From contig JAPFFF010000001.1 of assembly GCA_039105265.1 (NCBI GenBank), forward strand, positions 2,170,001 through 2,234,000: DNA of 64,000 nt, read 5' to 3'. The notes under the pieces were generated by a model, which saw only the letters and a program-made list of their open reading frames with translations, ran no database searches and was not told the origin of the DNA. Below are positions 42,547 to 52,914 of the stretch, piece after piece (the first letter of the stretch is position 1; each line of letters starts with the position of its first letter). The DNA is from Tritrichomonas musculus (lineage: Eukaryota; Parabasalia; Tritrichomonadida; Tritrichomonadidae). The position numbers and the translations under genes were made by a program.

Positions 42547-45500
42547 TTAAGATTGTTTTGGAAATTTCCACATATCTTTAGAAAAATCATTACTAGATTC
42601 AATTTTTATGCGTTGTGCATTTTCGATTTGAATTTCGTTGAACATTGTTTTTTGTTTTGCCCTATTGCGACGATTCCCAAATCTCCAATTTAATTTTGAA
42701 AATGACCTTTCAGCCCCGGCCTCAGACAAAGGTATTACATATAATCTCTTTGCTATTTTAGAAATAGTATTAAATTTTCTTCCTTCTTCGTATTCATAAT
42801 TGCTCATAGTTGCCCAAAAATTAGTGAATTTCGAATTTTTTCCTATAGCACCAGGACAATTGTCGTTTATCTTTGCGAACGGCATTATGAGCAAATCATG
42901 CAACTCCACAATGGCTAACTCTGCTTCATTTGGAGTTATATTTAAATATTTTGCATTTTTTATTAATAATGCTGAAATGTTTTTCCATTCTAGAGCAGCT
43001 TTTCGATTTTTGTAACATTCATCATCAATAACAATTTTTTTTGCATTCTTTGATTGAATTCGTATAGAATTTTTTGATGTAGCAACAGAATCAGGTTTAT
43101 TTGGTTCTGTTGTAACTTCAATGGGAGTAGAATCATCAATGCTTGTTGTTAAATCAATAGGAGCAGATTTATCAATGTTTGTTGTTGAATCAATAGGAGC
43201 AGATTTATCAATGTTTGTTGTTACTTCAATGGGAGTAGATTCATCAATGTTTGTTGTTAAATCAATAGGAGCTGGTTCATCAGTATTCGTAAATTTAGAT
43301 GGATAATTATTCAATATATTTTCTTCAACGTATACAATATCAAGTTCATCTATTGCAATAAAATCATTTTCCAAATCATTACAGATATTTTCATTTTTGT
43401 TATTATTTTCGTCATTTAATTGTTTTTCGTTTGATGAATCATCATCAGAAGATCTATCATTAGTTGAATCATCATTTAACGTTTCTTCATCTAATGCTTT
43501 TTTATTTGATGATTCATCATCAAATGATTCTTCATCTGATGTTTCTTCTTTTTCCATTTGATCAATTGCTGTTTCAATATCTGATGATATATCACTCAGT
43601 TCAAAATCATCATTGGATTTGTTCTTATGATTTGATTTATTTATTTCCAAATCTTTATTGTTCCTTTTTTGTGATTGAAAATATTCATATAGGTCAGGTT
43701 GTTTTTGTCTTTGATTATTGATAACAAAATCTTTATCTTTTTCTCTTAATATTACTTTTTTGCTTTTCTTTCTAAATTTTGGGGAAAAATTCTCAATAAC
43801 TGATATAAAATGATTATATTCTGATTGAAAATATTTCTTAACTGAAATTAATCTAAATTCTTGATTAATTTTCAAAGTAAATGAATCTTTGATACAATGA
43901 AAATAGGTTGAATACTCTTCCTCAATGTTTAAATCACTGTCGAATGAATTCATTATTTTTCGATATCTTACGATGCCATCAGGGGTAAACAGTGATGCTA
44001 ACTCATAGATTTGAACGTTCTTGTTTAATATTAATCTTTTTTTAATTAATTTATATAAATCTTTTCCTGCTTGACATATATTATATTCAAATATATTATT
44101 CTTCACTTTTTATAAGAAATATTCAATTATAACAATGGCATCAACACATGAAAGATTTTCAGTTTGCAAAAAATCCATTAAACTGGCAACATAAAATAAA
44201 AGTGGGTATATCTCTAGAAAACCTCGTGAAAAAATGAAAAGAACATCTTCTTTAATATGAAACAAATCTTTATTCATTGATTTTCGAGGATTCTTATACA
44301 AATCGACAATTTCATTTCTTAATCGAAAAATCATTTCCAAAGCACGAAAGGCAGAATTCCATCTAGTTATTCCAATTTTTGGAATTTTTTTTGAAATTTT
44401 TTTGGCAAATTCTTTTTTTGATAATACATTCATTATATTTTTAATTTTTATTTCGTAAACTGATAACTCGTTATTCAGTTGTACCCAGTCTTGATATGCT
44501 AAATTTAATAAATGATTGGCACATCTAATGTGAATAATGTTTTCCATATCTTTATATTTATTTAGAATTGATTGTTTACTTTCGTGTGACAAAGCCATTA
44601 TTTGAACAGGATAATTGTCAGTTGTAAGGCCCACAATTGTTATTTCATTTTCTTTAGCCTTTCGAATTTTTTCCATAACCACTTTTTGATAAGATTCAAA
44701 GTCGCCTTCAAAATTGAATTCAAAATCAAATAACATCGAGTATTGATATCTATTCTTAGCGGATAGTACAAATGATAGTATTTGTTTGTCATTAATTGTT
44801 CCAGCATCTATTTCAAAAGCTGCCATTGCACCTTTGAAGTACGAGATGGATGCCTCAAAATAGTCATGTCCGACTTTTTGAAGAAGACTTCTTGGAATTA
44901 CGAGTCCATTGCAAATTTCTAAAAAATCATTCATTGAAATATTAGTGTTACGTCCAAGTTCAAAAACTAGCTTCATAAATCCTGCACAAAAATTCAAGTG
45001 AGATTTAGAAGAAATTGTATTCATCGGAAGATGTTCATACACCATTTTCCAATATTACTCTACTGATGTTATTTGAATCAATTGACTGAATATCAAGGCA
45101 ATGCTCTGTACCTGATTTTATTGAAATATTATTATTTAATTCTCTCTTTTTTTTCTCAGATTCATATTGAGGAAATATTATAACTCTAATGTAGCTGGAA
45201 ATAACTGTTGAACATGAAATGGGATCCATTTTTTCATTATAATTTTGAAGTAACCAATCAATAAGAAAATTATCTAGTAGATTTTTATGTTCTCTTTTGA
45301 AATGGGCAAAAATTCTGTTAAGCTCTTTTATTCCTTGATTGAAAACATGTGTAGTACATTTTGATGCTAAATCAATTTTACAAAAATATGCATTTCGCGG
45401 TTTATTCCCTGAAATAATTTTAGTTTGCGCAGTCAAACTCTTGAAGATATCACGATCAAATACTGTAAAGTTTTTGCTTGATTCATCCATTACTCTATAG

Positions 45501-45556
45501 TTACAAATGGAAAAATAATAGATTTTATCGTAAATTTTGACAGCATTGAAAATCAT
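42547..45556 (-). mobile_element. hAT-family transposase, broken
   Basis: Three consecutive frames read leftward from ATG 45556 make about 1,000 residues. The middle piece has hAT hallmarks: GLTTDNYPVQIMA and HIRCANHLLNLAYQD. The last piece ends in the hAT dimerisation region (PLSEAGAERSFSKLNW, NRRNRAKQKTM). An acidic spacer with a repeated (D/N)IDxSxPI peptide is inserted between them. The first two pieces overlap in different frames near 45045 (a frameshift). The second and third share one frame and are split by a TAA at 44110-44112. Two lesions suggest recent death. No terminal inverted repeats or 8-bp duplications could be matched around it. Confidence 0.87.
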
Positions 45557-45628
45557 TTTAAATTGAAAGTATATTTATCAAATTGAAAAAATATCTATAT
45601 ATTACATATTTTATAAAATTTTACTATA

Positions 45629-46619
45629 GTAGTGTCTATAAGTGGCCACGCTCTCAATTAAGTGGCCACGGTGTCAGATTAATTCAAAAAGTTTATATAA
45701 GACTTAAATTCAAAAAGTTTTATAAATGAAAAATAAAATAGCAAAAATATACAATTTCTATCAATATTCGTGATTAACTAATAATCATTAGAGATCAATT
45801 AACTTATTTATTAATCTTTTACATTGTATAATCAAGAATCAATATCTTAATTTTTACTAATACAATCAAAACAAAATCAGCAAAACAAAAGTTTGATCTA
45901 ACTTATCATTATTTCTTTCTAATCTTTTAGATCGATATTTAGTAATTATTAGAGGGTAATGTTTCTTTGAATCAGGATAAGACCATCCAAATGAAAGCAT
46001 TAGTTGGATTTAATGATTTGTTTTGTTGATTTTCTTGATAGCGCTAGTAAAAAATAAGATCCTGAATAAGTTTAAAAGCGATATTAGAGAATAAAGCTGC
46101 TGCTTTTCAGTAAATAAATGTAGGTATCAAATTGATGCTGAGAAAAGCATCAGCAATTTATTTTTGGTATGTCGATATAGCGAACGTAAGAAGGCAGGGA
46201 CTAGATGATGCTGAGTTATGATTTCATAAATGTAGATAATTTTTGAGAAGAAAAAAATGGTTACTAATTGAATTATATTGATCTTTTTATTCAAATAAAC
46301 GGCACCATAATGCCGTTTTATACCACAATTATTTGAGTGGATTTTGATTTTTTTGACACCTTAAAAACGAATTTTTGCATCCACATTTTTCTTAAGAAAA
46401 AGTAGGAAATTGTGAGTGAGCCATTTTACACCTACATTATTGAAATGAATTTCTTATTTTCTGACACCTTAAAGATGGCCCCGGGAATAAAAATTTATAT
46501 CCTTTGAATTTTTTAAAAAATTGAGAGCATGCCATTCTATTCCCTAATAATTTTAGTGGAGTTGATTGTCTAATCACCGTGGCCACTTAATTGAGAGCGT
46601 GGCCACTTATCGACACTAC
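45629..46619. mobile_element. TA-targeting non-autonomous element with doubled GTGGCCAC termini
   Basis: Inverted termini of about 46 bp begin GTAGTGTCTATAAGTGGCCA and match at the right end with one difference. TATA lies at both outer edges (45625-45628 and 46620-46623), so the duplication may be TA or TATA. Each terminus carries two copies of AAGTGGCCACG around CTCTCAATT, a likely transposase-binding array. The 991-bp core has no gene. A Tc1/mariner-type origin is likely. Confidence 0.8.
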
Positions 46620-46856
46620 TATAATTAAAAATAATTTTCTGACACAATTTATATATTTTTTTTTTTATTTTTATCATTAAAATAAAAAATCCTTAATTGT
46701 CATCATTAAATATTTTAAATCATAAAGATCAATATGTTAATTACTTAAATAGGCTAACGTTGATGAAATATATATTTAATCAATCTGTTTTTTAATGGAT
46801 AGTATTTATGAAAAATGAGAACAATAATACCAAAAATGCTGAGATTGTTTATTCAA

Positions 46857-47058
46857 TCTTCTTCTCAATTTATGGAACATTTTATTCAATTTGAGGAATT
46901 TTCTATTCAATTTAGTGGAATTTTATATTCAAATTAGAGGAATTTCAGCATTCAATTTTGAATAAAAAAATTCCTCTAAATTGAATAAAAAATTCCATTA
47001 AATTGAATAGAAAATTCCTCAAATTGAATTAAATATTTCATCAAACTGAGTAGAAGAT
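46857..47058. repeat. Foldback inverted repeat
   Basis: Two arms of about 85 bp (46857-46941 and 46971-47058), complementary with few mismatches, surround a 29-bp loop that itself contains TTCAATTTTGAA. Each arm is built from ATTCAATTT + GAGGAATTTT-like units of about 25 bp. It would form a long hairpin. It has no obvious target duplication. Confidence 0.8.
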
Positions 47059-47682
47059 TCCTATAAATTAAAAATTATATTAATTCGTTAAAACTGTTAT
47101 TATTTACATAAATACAATCTATAAATGCTAACGATTTTTTAAAAAAACTTCAACAAATTTTAGATTATTTTTGAGGAATTTTTGGAGCATTTTTAGGAAT
47201 TATTGCGAACAAATGGAATTTCAATTTGCCAAAAATGCAAACACTGATCACAAGTTAATGAAAAAGTCAACATTGCTCTACTAGAAGCTCAATATAATGA
47301 TATAAAAAATGATATCACAGACAAAAGAAAATAAGAGAAAGTTATTTAAACCAGGACCTGTTTCATCATCTCATATTATTTCACGATGCATTGGAAACAA
47401 TAAAGAAATGATAAAATCTTTAGAGAATGAAAGAACAGGCAACGTTTTACCTGTCTTAGAAAAAGTTGATCAAATTTCTAAACAAATGAATGAAATTAAT
47501 CCAAATACTGTCGAACAACAAATAGAAATAAATAATATAAACACAATTTTTACTGAAATAGTAAAATTGAATGAAATTTTAAAAGAAAGGAGTAATGAAT
47601 TATTAGATCGATTATAATCGATCAAGTGGAGCAATTAAACGATGATGATGGAGAACTTCTTGAAATGGTCAATGGTGAGATT

Positions 47683-48399
47683 TAGGCCTTTACGCCATAG
47701 CATAAATGGCGTATACTTTAAAATTGATATGGCGTATTTATGTAATGTGATATAAAAAATCATGCCATATTCAAAGATCATTGAAGATACTTAGCAATAA
47801 GTTTTTTTTTTTTTTTTTTTTTTTGGGAGATATTTTTTGCCCCCAATCTCTTTTGACCCCAACGGTTAAGGTCAATATTGACCCTGTATCGTACTTCAGA
47901 AAAAATCGGCGAGAACTTTTTTGCACTTTTGTGAAAAATACCATGAGTAGCTACTCACGCTTTTTTCTCTAAATTTTAATTTTTTACAAATAATGCTAAT
48001 TGTATAATTTTGAAAAGATTAGTAAACATTTATTGTTAAATATAACATCATAGGCACGAATATGTGAAGAAAATCTTATATATTTTTTAACAAAGAGATA
48101 TCTATAATAATATTGATAAATTTTTTTTTTACCAAAAAAAGAAAAAATTGGTATAATAATTACTACAATGAGATACTAATTACGTATAACTTACTCGGGA
48201 TGGAAGAAATTTTCTCTAGAGCTGCTTTTTAATAAAAATGATTTTTTTGAAATTTTCGTAAAAAAAGCGTGAGTAGCTACTCATGGTATTTTTCACAAAA
48301 GTGCAAAAAAGTTCTAGCCGATTTTTTCTGAAGTACGATACAGGGTCAATATTGACCTTAACCGTTGGGGTCAAAAGAGATTGGGGGCAAAAAATATCT

Positions 48400-48437
<38 letters not shown>

Positions 48438-49550
48438 AAAAACAATTAATAAACTATGTTTATATTCTTACTAATTTTTTTTTATCTTTGTTTAAATTTT
48501 AAAATGAATTTAATATTATCTTTTGATCAGAATCTAATATTCTTTATTTTATAAAATTTTAAAAGTCTACATATTCAAATAGCATATAAACAGTATTATT
48601 AAAAAAAAAATTGGATATTTGGAAAAAAAAAGTAAAATGGAAAATAAGGAAAAAAATTTTCTGGAAAATCATGATATATTTAATCATATTATGAATTCCA
48701 GCATATTATACTAATTTCTTTTGCGATATTTTGTGATTGTACATATATTTTCGAAAAAATGTGATAATTATTATTCTCACTTAAATGAGTATTTTCTAAT
48801 TTTCAAAGAAAATTCGTAATGTAGAAATACTAAAAATGTTAATAGATAGTTTTTTATGATAAATTTAAAAAATAAAAAAAAGATATTAAATATAATAATT
48901 AATAATACCCAAAATTTTCAAATGAGCCATTTTTTCGACTTGTAATATGAATTTGTTTATTGTTATAATGATTAGGGGCAATTAGTAAGATAATATAAAG
49001 TGATTTTAATGAAAGGCGGAAAGGCGTGGCGTATTTACGCCTTTTTTAAATTTCTGAAGATTTCTGAGAACTTTTCTCAAATTTTGAATGTGGCGTTTTG
49101 TCGTGGCGTATTTACGCCTCACTATTTTTATTTCGCATGTCTCCAAATATTTGAAAAAATAATTATTTTAGTTTCCATTAGTTAATTTAAATTAATAGAA
49201 TACTCAACTAATGTTATAAATAAAATTTAAATAAAATAATAAAAATACACTTTCTATAAAATTATAATAGAGTTTATTTAAAAACACATATTTGAATAAT
49301 CTTATTGAATTTTTTGATTGAAAATTTGAAATTAAATTGTCAATTAGAAATGCAGAATTATCTTATGAAATTTAGTTTGCAATTGAATTATAAACTAAAA
49401 TATATTGCAATTTGAAATAAATATGTTATATTATATATTATGCTAGAAAAATAATAAAGTAAAAATAGAAAAAATTGAAAATAACGTTTTTTTGGTGGCG
49501 TAATGCATGTGGCGTGTTTTTTTTAAATTTTGTAATGGCGTAAAGGCCTA
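47683..49550. mobile_element. hAT-like non-autonomous element inserted in a gene
   Basis: TIRs TAGGCCTTTACGCCAT at 47683 and the exact complement ending at 49550. GTGAGATT is duplicated at 47675-47682 and 49551-49558 (8 bp). Subterminal GGCGTATTTACGCC-type palindromes recur near 47706, 49022 and 49103, as in hAT elements. No transposase lies inside. A MULE-like MITE is nested at 47825. Confidence 0.88.
47825..48402. mobile_element. MULE-like MITE nested in the hAT-like element
   Basis: Arms of about 145 bp start GGGAGATATTTTTTGCCCCC and end with its complement. They share GGTCAATATTGACC, a TTTTTTGCACTTTTG block and a GAGTAGCTACTCA-like palindrome with the MITE at 4374, in the same order, though the outermost 20 bp differ. 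It sits between poly-T runs, so a 9-bp T duplication is possible but cannot be proven. Confidence 0.8.
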
Positions 49551-50068
49551 GTGAGATTGTAAACGAAGAAATGAAAAGAAGAGCAATATCTGATTTAGAA
49601 TTTGAAAAATATATAAAGCAGTTCGAATGTTCTAATGTTCCTGATCTTGTTAATGCTATTTTTGACGAAAGTACTCATATTGGGGAAAAATTTCCATTCC
49701 TTTATGATATATCATCAATATTTGATAACTATATTTTGGATCCGAAAAAGTATTCTTTCTGTGAGCCAGCTTCAAAATATTTTAAGCAAAATAATGATGG
49801 CAATTCTTGATATTATACACAAGAAAATGAATTAAAATAATTATGAATAAATGATTGGCCATTAAAGGTCAATTATTCCATTCAATTCTAAAATTTTCTC
49901 TAAAATTAAAAATATCTATTTACTTAATAGAATATTTCATTTTTCTCTAGATGCAAAATAATTTATTTGGTATTAAAATTATATTTTTATAATATGATAC
50001 TATTCCATAAAGTCTGTATTGAGTTAGGTCTGAATGTTTATGATGTTTATGTATTTAAATACATAAGA

Positions 50069-51217
50069 ATGGATATTAAGCAATATTTTGATGAAAAGAA
50101 AGAATTACAAAACAATTTCCTTACATATATAGATGACTCTGATTCTATCGAAGTAAATTTCGATAGCCTAATTTCTTTTATCAAGGAACATAAGATCCAT
50201 GAAAGCCAAGATGAGTTAACGCATCTTTTAGGACTTTTAATAAGTATTGCCAACAATCACCACCGCCAATCCGACTTTTTCACCAAGATCAAACGCGTTA
50301 TATCGTACTTTGCCAAAGAAATCAAGCAAAATTTAACAAGCAAAGACATCTTCACTATTTTTAGCAGCAACAAACTACTTCTTCTTTACCTAATCAAAGA
50401 AAACATAATCAAAATTGACGCATTTATGATCATTGACCTTTACCAGCGAACAGAGCCAAACGGGACTCGTTATCTTCCTTATTTTCTACCTGAAATCAAA
50501 GAAAAATTGAATGAAAAGCCGATCAAAAACATTGAATTTGATTTCAGTGATTTTGAATCGATTGTACAAGACAACTATGAAGAGAAAAGGTCAATTGGAG
50601 AGAACGACTCGTACATCTGCTCATTAATTAGAAATGATTTAATTGATGATTTCATATCACATGTCACTGTGACTAACTATCCTCTTGACAGCAATGTCGA
50701 GGCATCTGTCTATGAGACCAACTCCTTTTTGAATGAGAGTGAGGTATCTTTAATTGAATATGCAGCTTTTTATGGGTCCATTCAAATTTTTCAATACTTG
50801 AAATACAATAATATTGAATTGAAACCGTCATTGTGGATTTACGCACTCCATTCAAGAAGCCCTGACTTGATCCATCTTCTTGAAGAATGCCAAGTTGTCC
50901 CTGATGATAAAACATATGAAAAATGCTTCTTTGAGGCAATTCAATGTCATCACAACGATTTCGCAGATTATGTTCATAACAATTTGGTCGTTCATGATGA
51001 GAATGCATCTGATGGAGAACAGACATTTGAAGAAAGATTCATTGGATGCAGCTTTCGGCATTATAATTATGAATATTTCCCTGAGAATTTCGATGAAGAT
51101 TACGCTTTCTTTTACTTGTGCAAATATAAATATCAAAAAATTGTTGATCTTTTCTTGGAAAGCAAAAAGGATGAAATCGAATTAGCATTAATTACAAAAA
51201 ATGCATTATTTGTTTAA
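50069..51217 (+). CDS. DUF3447 ankyrin-repeat protein
   Basis: A 382-aa protein starting MDIKQYFDEKKELQNNFL, the usual opening of the large trichomonad DUF3447 family; upstream in-frame TTG and ATG codons are therefore not preferred. A helical N-terminal domain (about 1-200) is followed by ankyrin-type units: SLIEYAAFYGSIQIFQYL, then PSLWIYALHSRSPDLIHLL, CFFEAIQCHHNDFADYV, and a final AFFYLCKYKYQKIVDLFL. Cytosolic; a protein-binding role is known for ankyrins, but the partners are unknown. An LRR gene follows 207 bp downstream on the same strand, the same order as at the right end of the window. Confidence 0.88.
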   Translation: MDIKQYFDEKKELQNNFLTYIDDSDSIEVNFDSLISFIKEHKIHESQDELTHLLGLLISIANNHHRQSDFFTKIKRVISYFAKEIKQNLTSKDIFTIFSSNKLLLLYLIKENIIKIDAFMIIDLYQRTEPNGTRYLPYFLPEIKEKLNEKPIKNIEFDFSDFESIVQDNYEEKRSIGENDSYICSLIRNDLIDDFISHVTVTNYPLDSNVEASVYETNSFLNESEVSLIEYAAFYGSIQIFQYLKYNNIELKPSLWIYALHSRSPDLIHLLEECQVVPDDKTYEKCFFEAIQCHHNDFADYVHNNLVVHDENASDGEQTFEERFIGCSFRHYNYEYFPENFDEDYAFFYLCKYKYQKIVDLFLESKKDEIELALITKNALFV

Positions 51218-51417
51218 TAAGATTAATAATTATTGTTTTTAAGAAAGTTTTAATATATTAATCATTTCAAAAATATCGTTCTTAATGCATTTTTTTTTTT
51301 GAATAATATTTCAAAAATCAAATCATTTTTATAAAATTTATAAAAAATTTTTTTGTTTGAATGACGTTTCATTAGTTACATTTTTTTTAACGTTCCTCTT
51401 TCACAAGTAGCCAAAGA

Positions 51418-51422
51418 TCATA
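51418..51422 (+). promoter_or_regulatory. Trichomonad-type initiator (TCATA)
   Basis: TCATAAAATG puts the presumed +1 A five bases before the ATG at 51425, a very short but known trichomonad leader length. Confidence 0.45.
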
Positions 51423-51424
51423 AA

Positions 51425-52516
51425 ATGTACATTATTTATTCTTTATTAGCTAAAAGAAGTGGGACTGTTTTGAGTGACTTTGAAGATTGCAAAGAATTGC
51501 GAATTCTTGCACTTCCACCAGAGTTGAGATCGTTCTTTAATAACGCATTTAAAGGATGCACATCATTGACGCAAATCTCCATTCCTCCTTTAGTACCGAC
51601 AATTAAAGCAGCAACTTTTTGTGGATGTTCTTCATTGACTGAAATAACGCTTCCACCACATTTGTCAATGATTGAAGGCCACGCGTTTGATGGATGCACG
51701 TCTTTGACTGAAATATCGATTCCTCCGAAGGTTGTTCAAATGAATAATTCAATTTTTAAGGACTGCAAATCATTGAAAAAAGTGATTTTTGAACCGATTT
51801 CTATCTTTTCTATTATCAGTGGTAATTCATTTGAAAACTGTTCATCATTGGCACAAATAGTCATTCCTCCATCAGTGACACAAATTGGCCCTTACGCATT
51901 CAGTGGTTGCACATCATTGACCAAAGTTTTGATTCCTTCTTCAGTGGTTAAAATTGATGAGCATGCTTTCAATTCTTGTCGTTCTTTGACAAAAATTTTG
52001 ATTCCTTCATCTGTGACAGTCATCGGTCAGAATGCTTTTGAAAAGTGCACTTCTTTGGTTGAAATAAAGATTCCTGATTCAGTTGTTGAAATGAATGAAA
52101 ATGCTTTCTCTGATTGCACTAATTTGAGATATGTAACAATTTCTGCTTCCCTTCACTCAATAGAAAGATGCGTGTTTCAAAATTGCTCATTATTGAAGGA
52201 TATTTCTTTCCCTCCTGCAATTGAATCAATAGATTATATGGCCTTTCTTAATTGCTCATCATTGGCAAAAATGGAATTTGAAAATCCTTCGAGTTTGAAA
52301 AAAATAGGAGTTTGCGCTTTCAGTGGATGTTCATCATTGACACAGATTTCTTTTCCTCCTTCTCTGAATATAATTGAAGGTAATGCTTTCGATGGATGTG
52401 CATCATTAGTGCAGGTATCACTTCCTTCTTCTACCAAAGTTTTAGATGGAGATGCTTTCCCTCTTGGAACCAACTTGATCAGAAATAATGATTCTGGCTT
52501 ATGCTTAATTTACTAA
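51425..52516 (+). CDS. BspA-type LRR protein
   Basis: A 363-aa protein made almost wholly of LRR_5 units of 23-24 residues (IPSSVVKIDEHAFNSC, RSLTKILIPSSVTVIG). These start within about 20 residues of the N-terminus, which is MYIIYSLLAKRSGTV. There is no clear signal peptide or membrane helix, so it is either cytosolic or secreted by an unusual route. The last unit ends DAFPLGTNLIRNN, followed by a short tail. The open frame is clean and a start-proximal initiator is present. In the family these repeats bind proteins. Confidence 0.88.
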   Translation: MYIIYSLLAKRSGTVLSDFEDCKELRILALPPELRSFFNNAFKGCTSLTQISIPPLVPTIKAATFCGCSSLTEITLPPHLSMIEGHAFDGCTSLTEISIPPKVVQMNNSIFKDCKSLKKVIFEPISIFSIISGNSFENCSSLAQIVIPPSVTQIGPYAFSGCTSLTKVLIPSSVVKIDEHAFNSCRSLTKILIPSSVTVIGQNAFEKCTSLVEIKIPDSVVEMNENAFSDCTNLRYVTISASLHSIERCVFQNCSLLKDISFPPAIESIDYMAFLNCSSLAKMEFENPSSLKKIGVCAFSGCSSLTQISFPPSLNIIEGNAFDGCASLVQVSLPSSTKVLDGDAFPLGTNLIRNNDSGLCLIY

Positions 52517-52914
52517 AAAAGATTTTTTTTTGCTATTTTTACTTTTGGGCATCTTTTATTCGTGAGGTAACTAATGACAATACAGAAAATTTAATTATTA
52601 TAAAAGCAAAAAGATATTGATACAAAATGCAAAGTTTTTTTGAATCAAAAAGAATCTTTTCGTTTTTAAAAAATTTAAATTTAAAAATAAGGTAAAAAAA
52701 AGAAAATATTATTTTTCCCGCTGTTTTCCTTTATTAGAAACAAATACCAATGCTTATTTGGACTTTGAGATTTTTTTAACTTGTTTGGAATTTTGATTTC
52801 GGATAGGATCTTCCTTTGATGGAGTTCTTCTATAAGAAACTCTTACTATTTCATCATTATCATCACTAAAATCAGAATCGTCATCAAAAAAATCATCCAT
52901 ATCCTAATTTAGGC
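52517..52914. other. Intergenic region with a possible 48-aa acidic frame on the minus strand
   Basis: A small frame (52900 to 52754, minus strand) would encode an Asp-rich peptide starting MDDFFDDDSDFSDD and ending KKISKSK. It lies head-to-head with the kinase at 52915. Its Asp runs are partly the complement of TCATCA-rich DNA, so it may be fortuitous. Confidence 0.3.

Larger units (their letters stand above)
47309..49810 (+). pseudogene. Unknown protein gene split by a hAT-like insertion
   Basis: The 5' part (47309-47617) encodes a helical segment, KLFKPGPVSSSHIISRC then MNEINPNTVEQQIEINN. It ends at a TAA after LLDRL. One base out of frame, coding continues (DQVEQLNDDDGELLEMVNGE) up to the insertion at 47683. 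It resumes right after the element with IVNEEMKRRAISDLEFE and runs to 49810. Removing the element and one copy of GTGAGATT joins the two sides in frame. The gene thus carries a frameshift near 47615 plus an 1,868-bp insertion. Coding may begin further left in another frame (about 47190). I do not recognise the family; coiled coil is likely in the N-terminal half. Confidence 0.7.

Noticed and set aside
47617-49571. An intron joining the two halves of the gene at 47309
   Set aside because: The intervening DNA has inverted termini and an 8-bp duplication, which identify a transposon. No trichomonad splice motifs (GTATGT start, ACTAACACACAG end) were seen at its edges.
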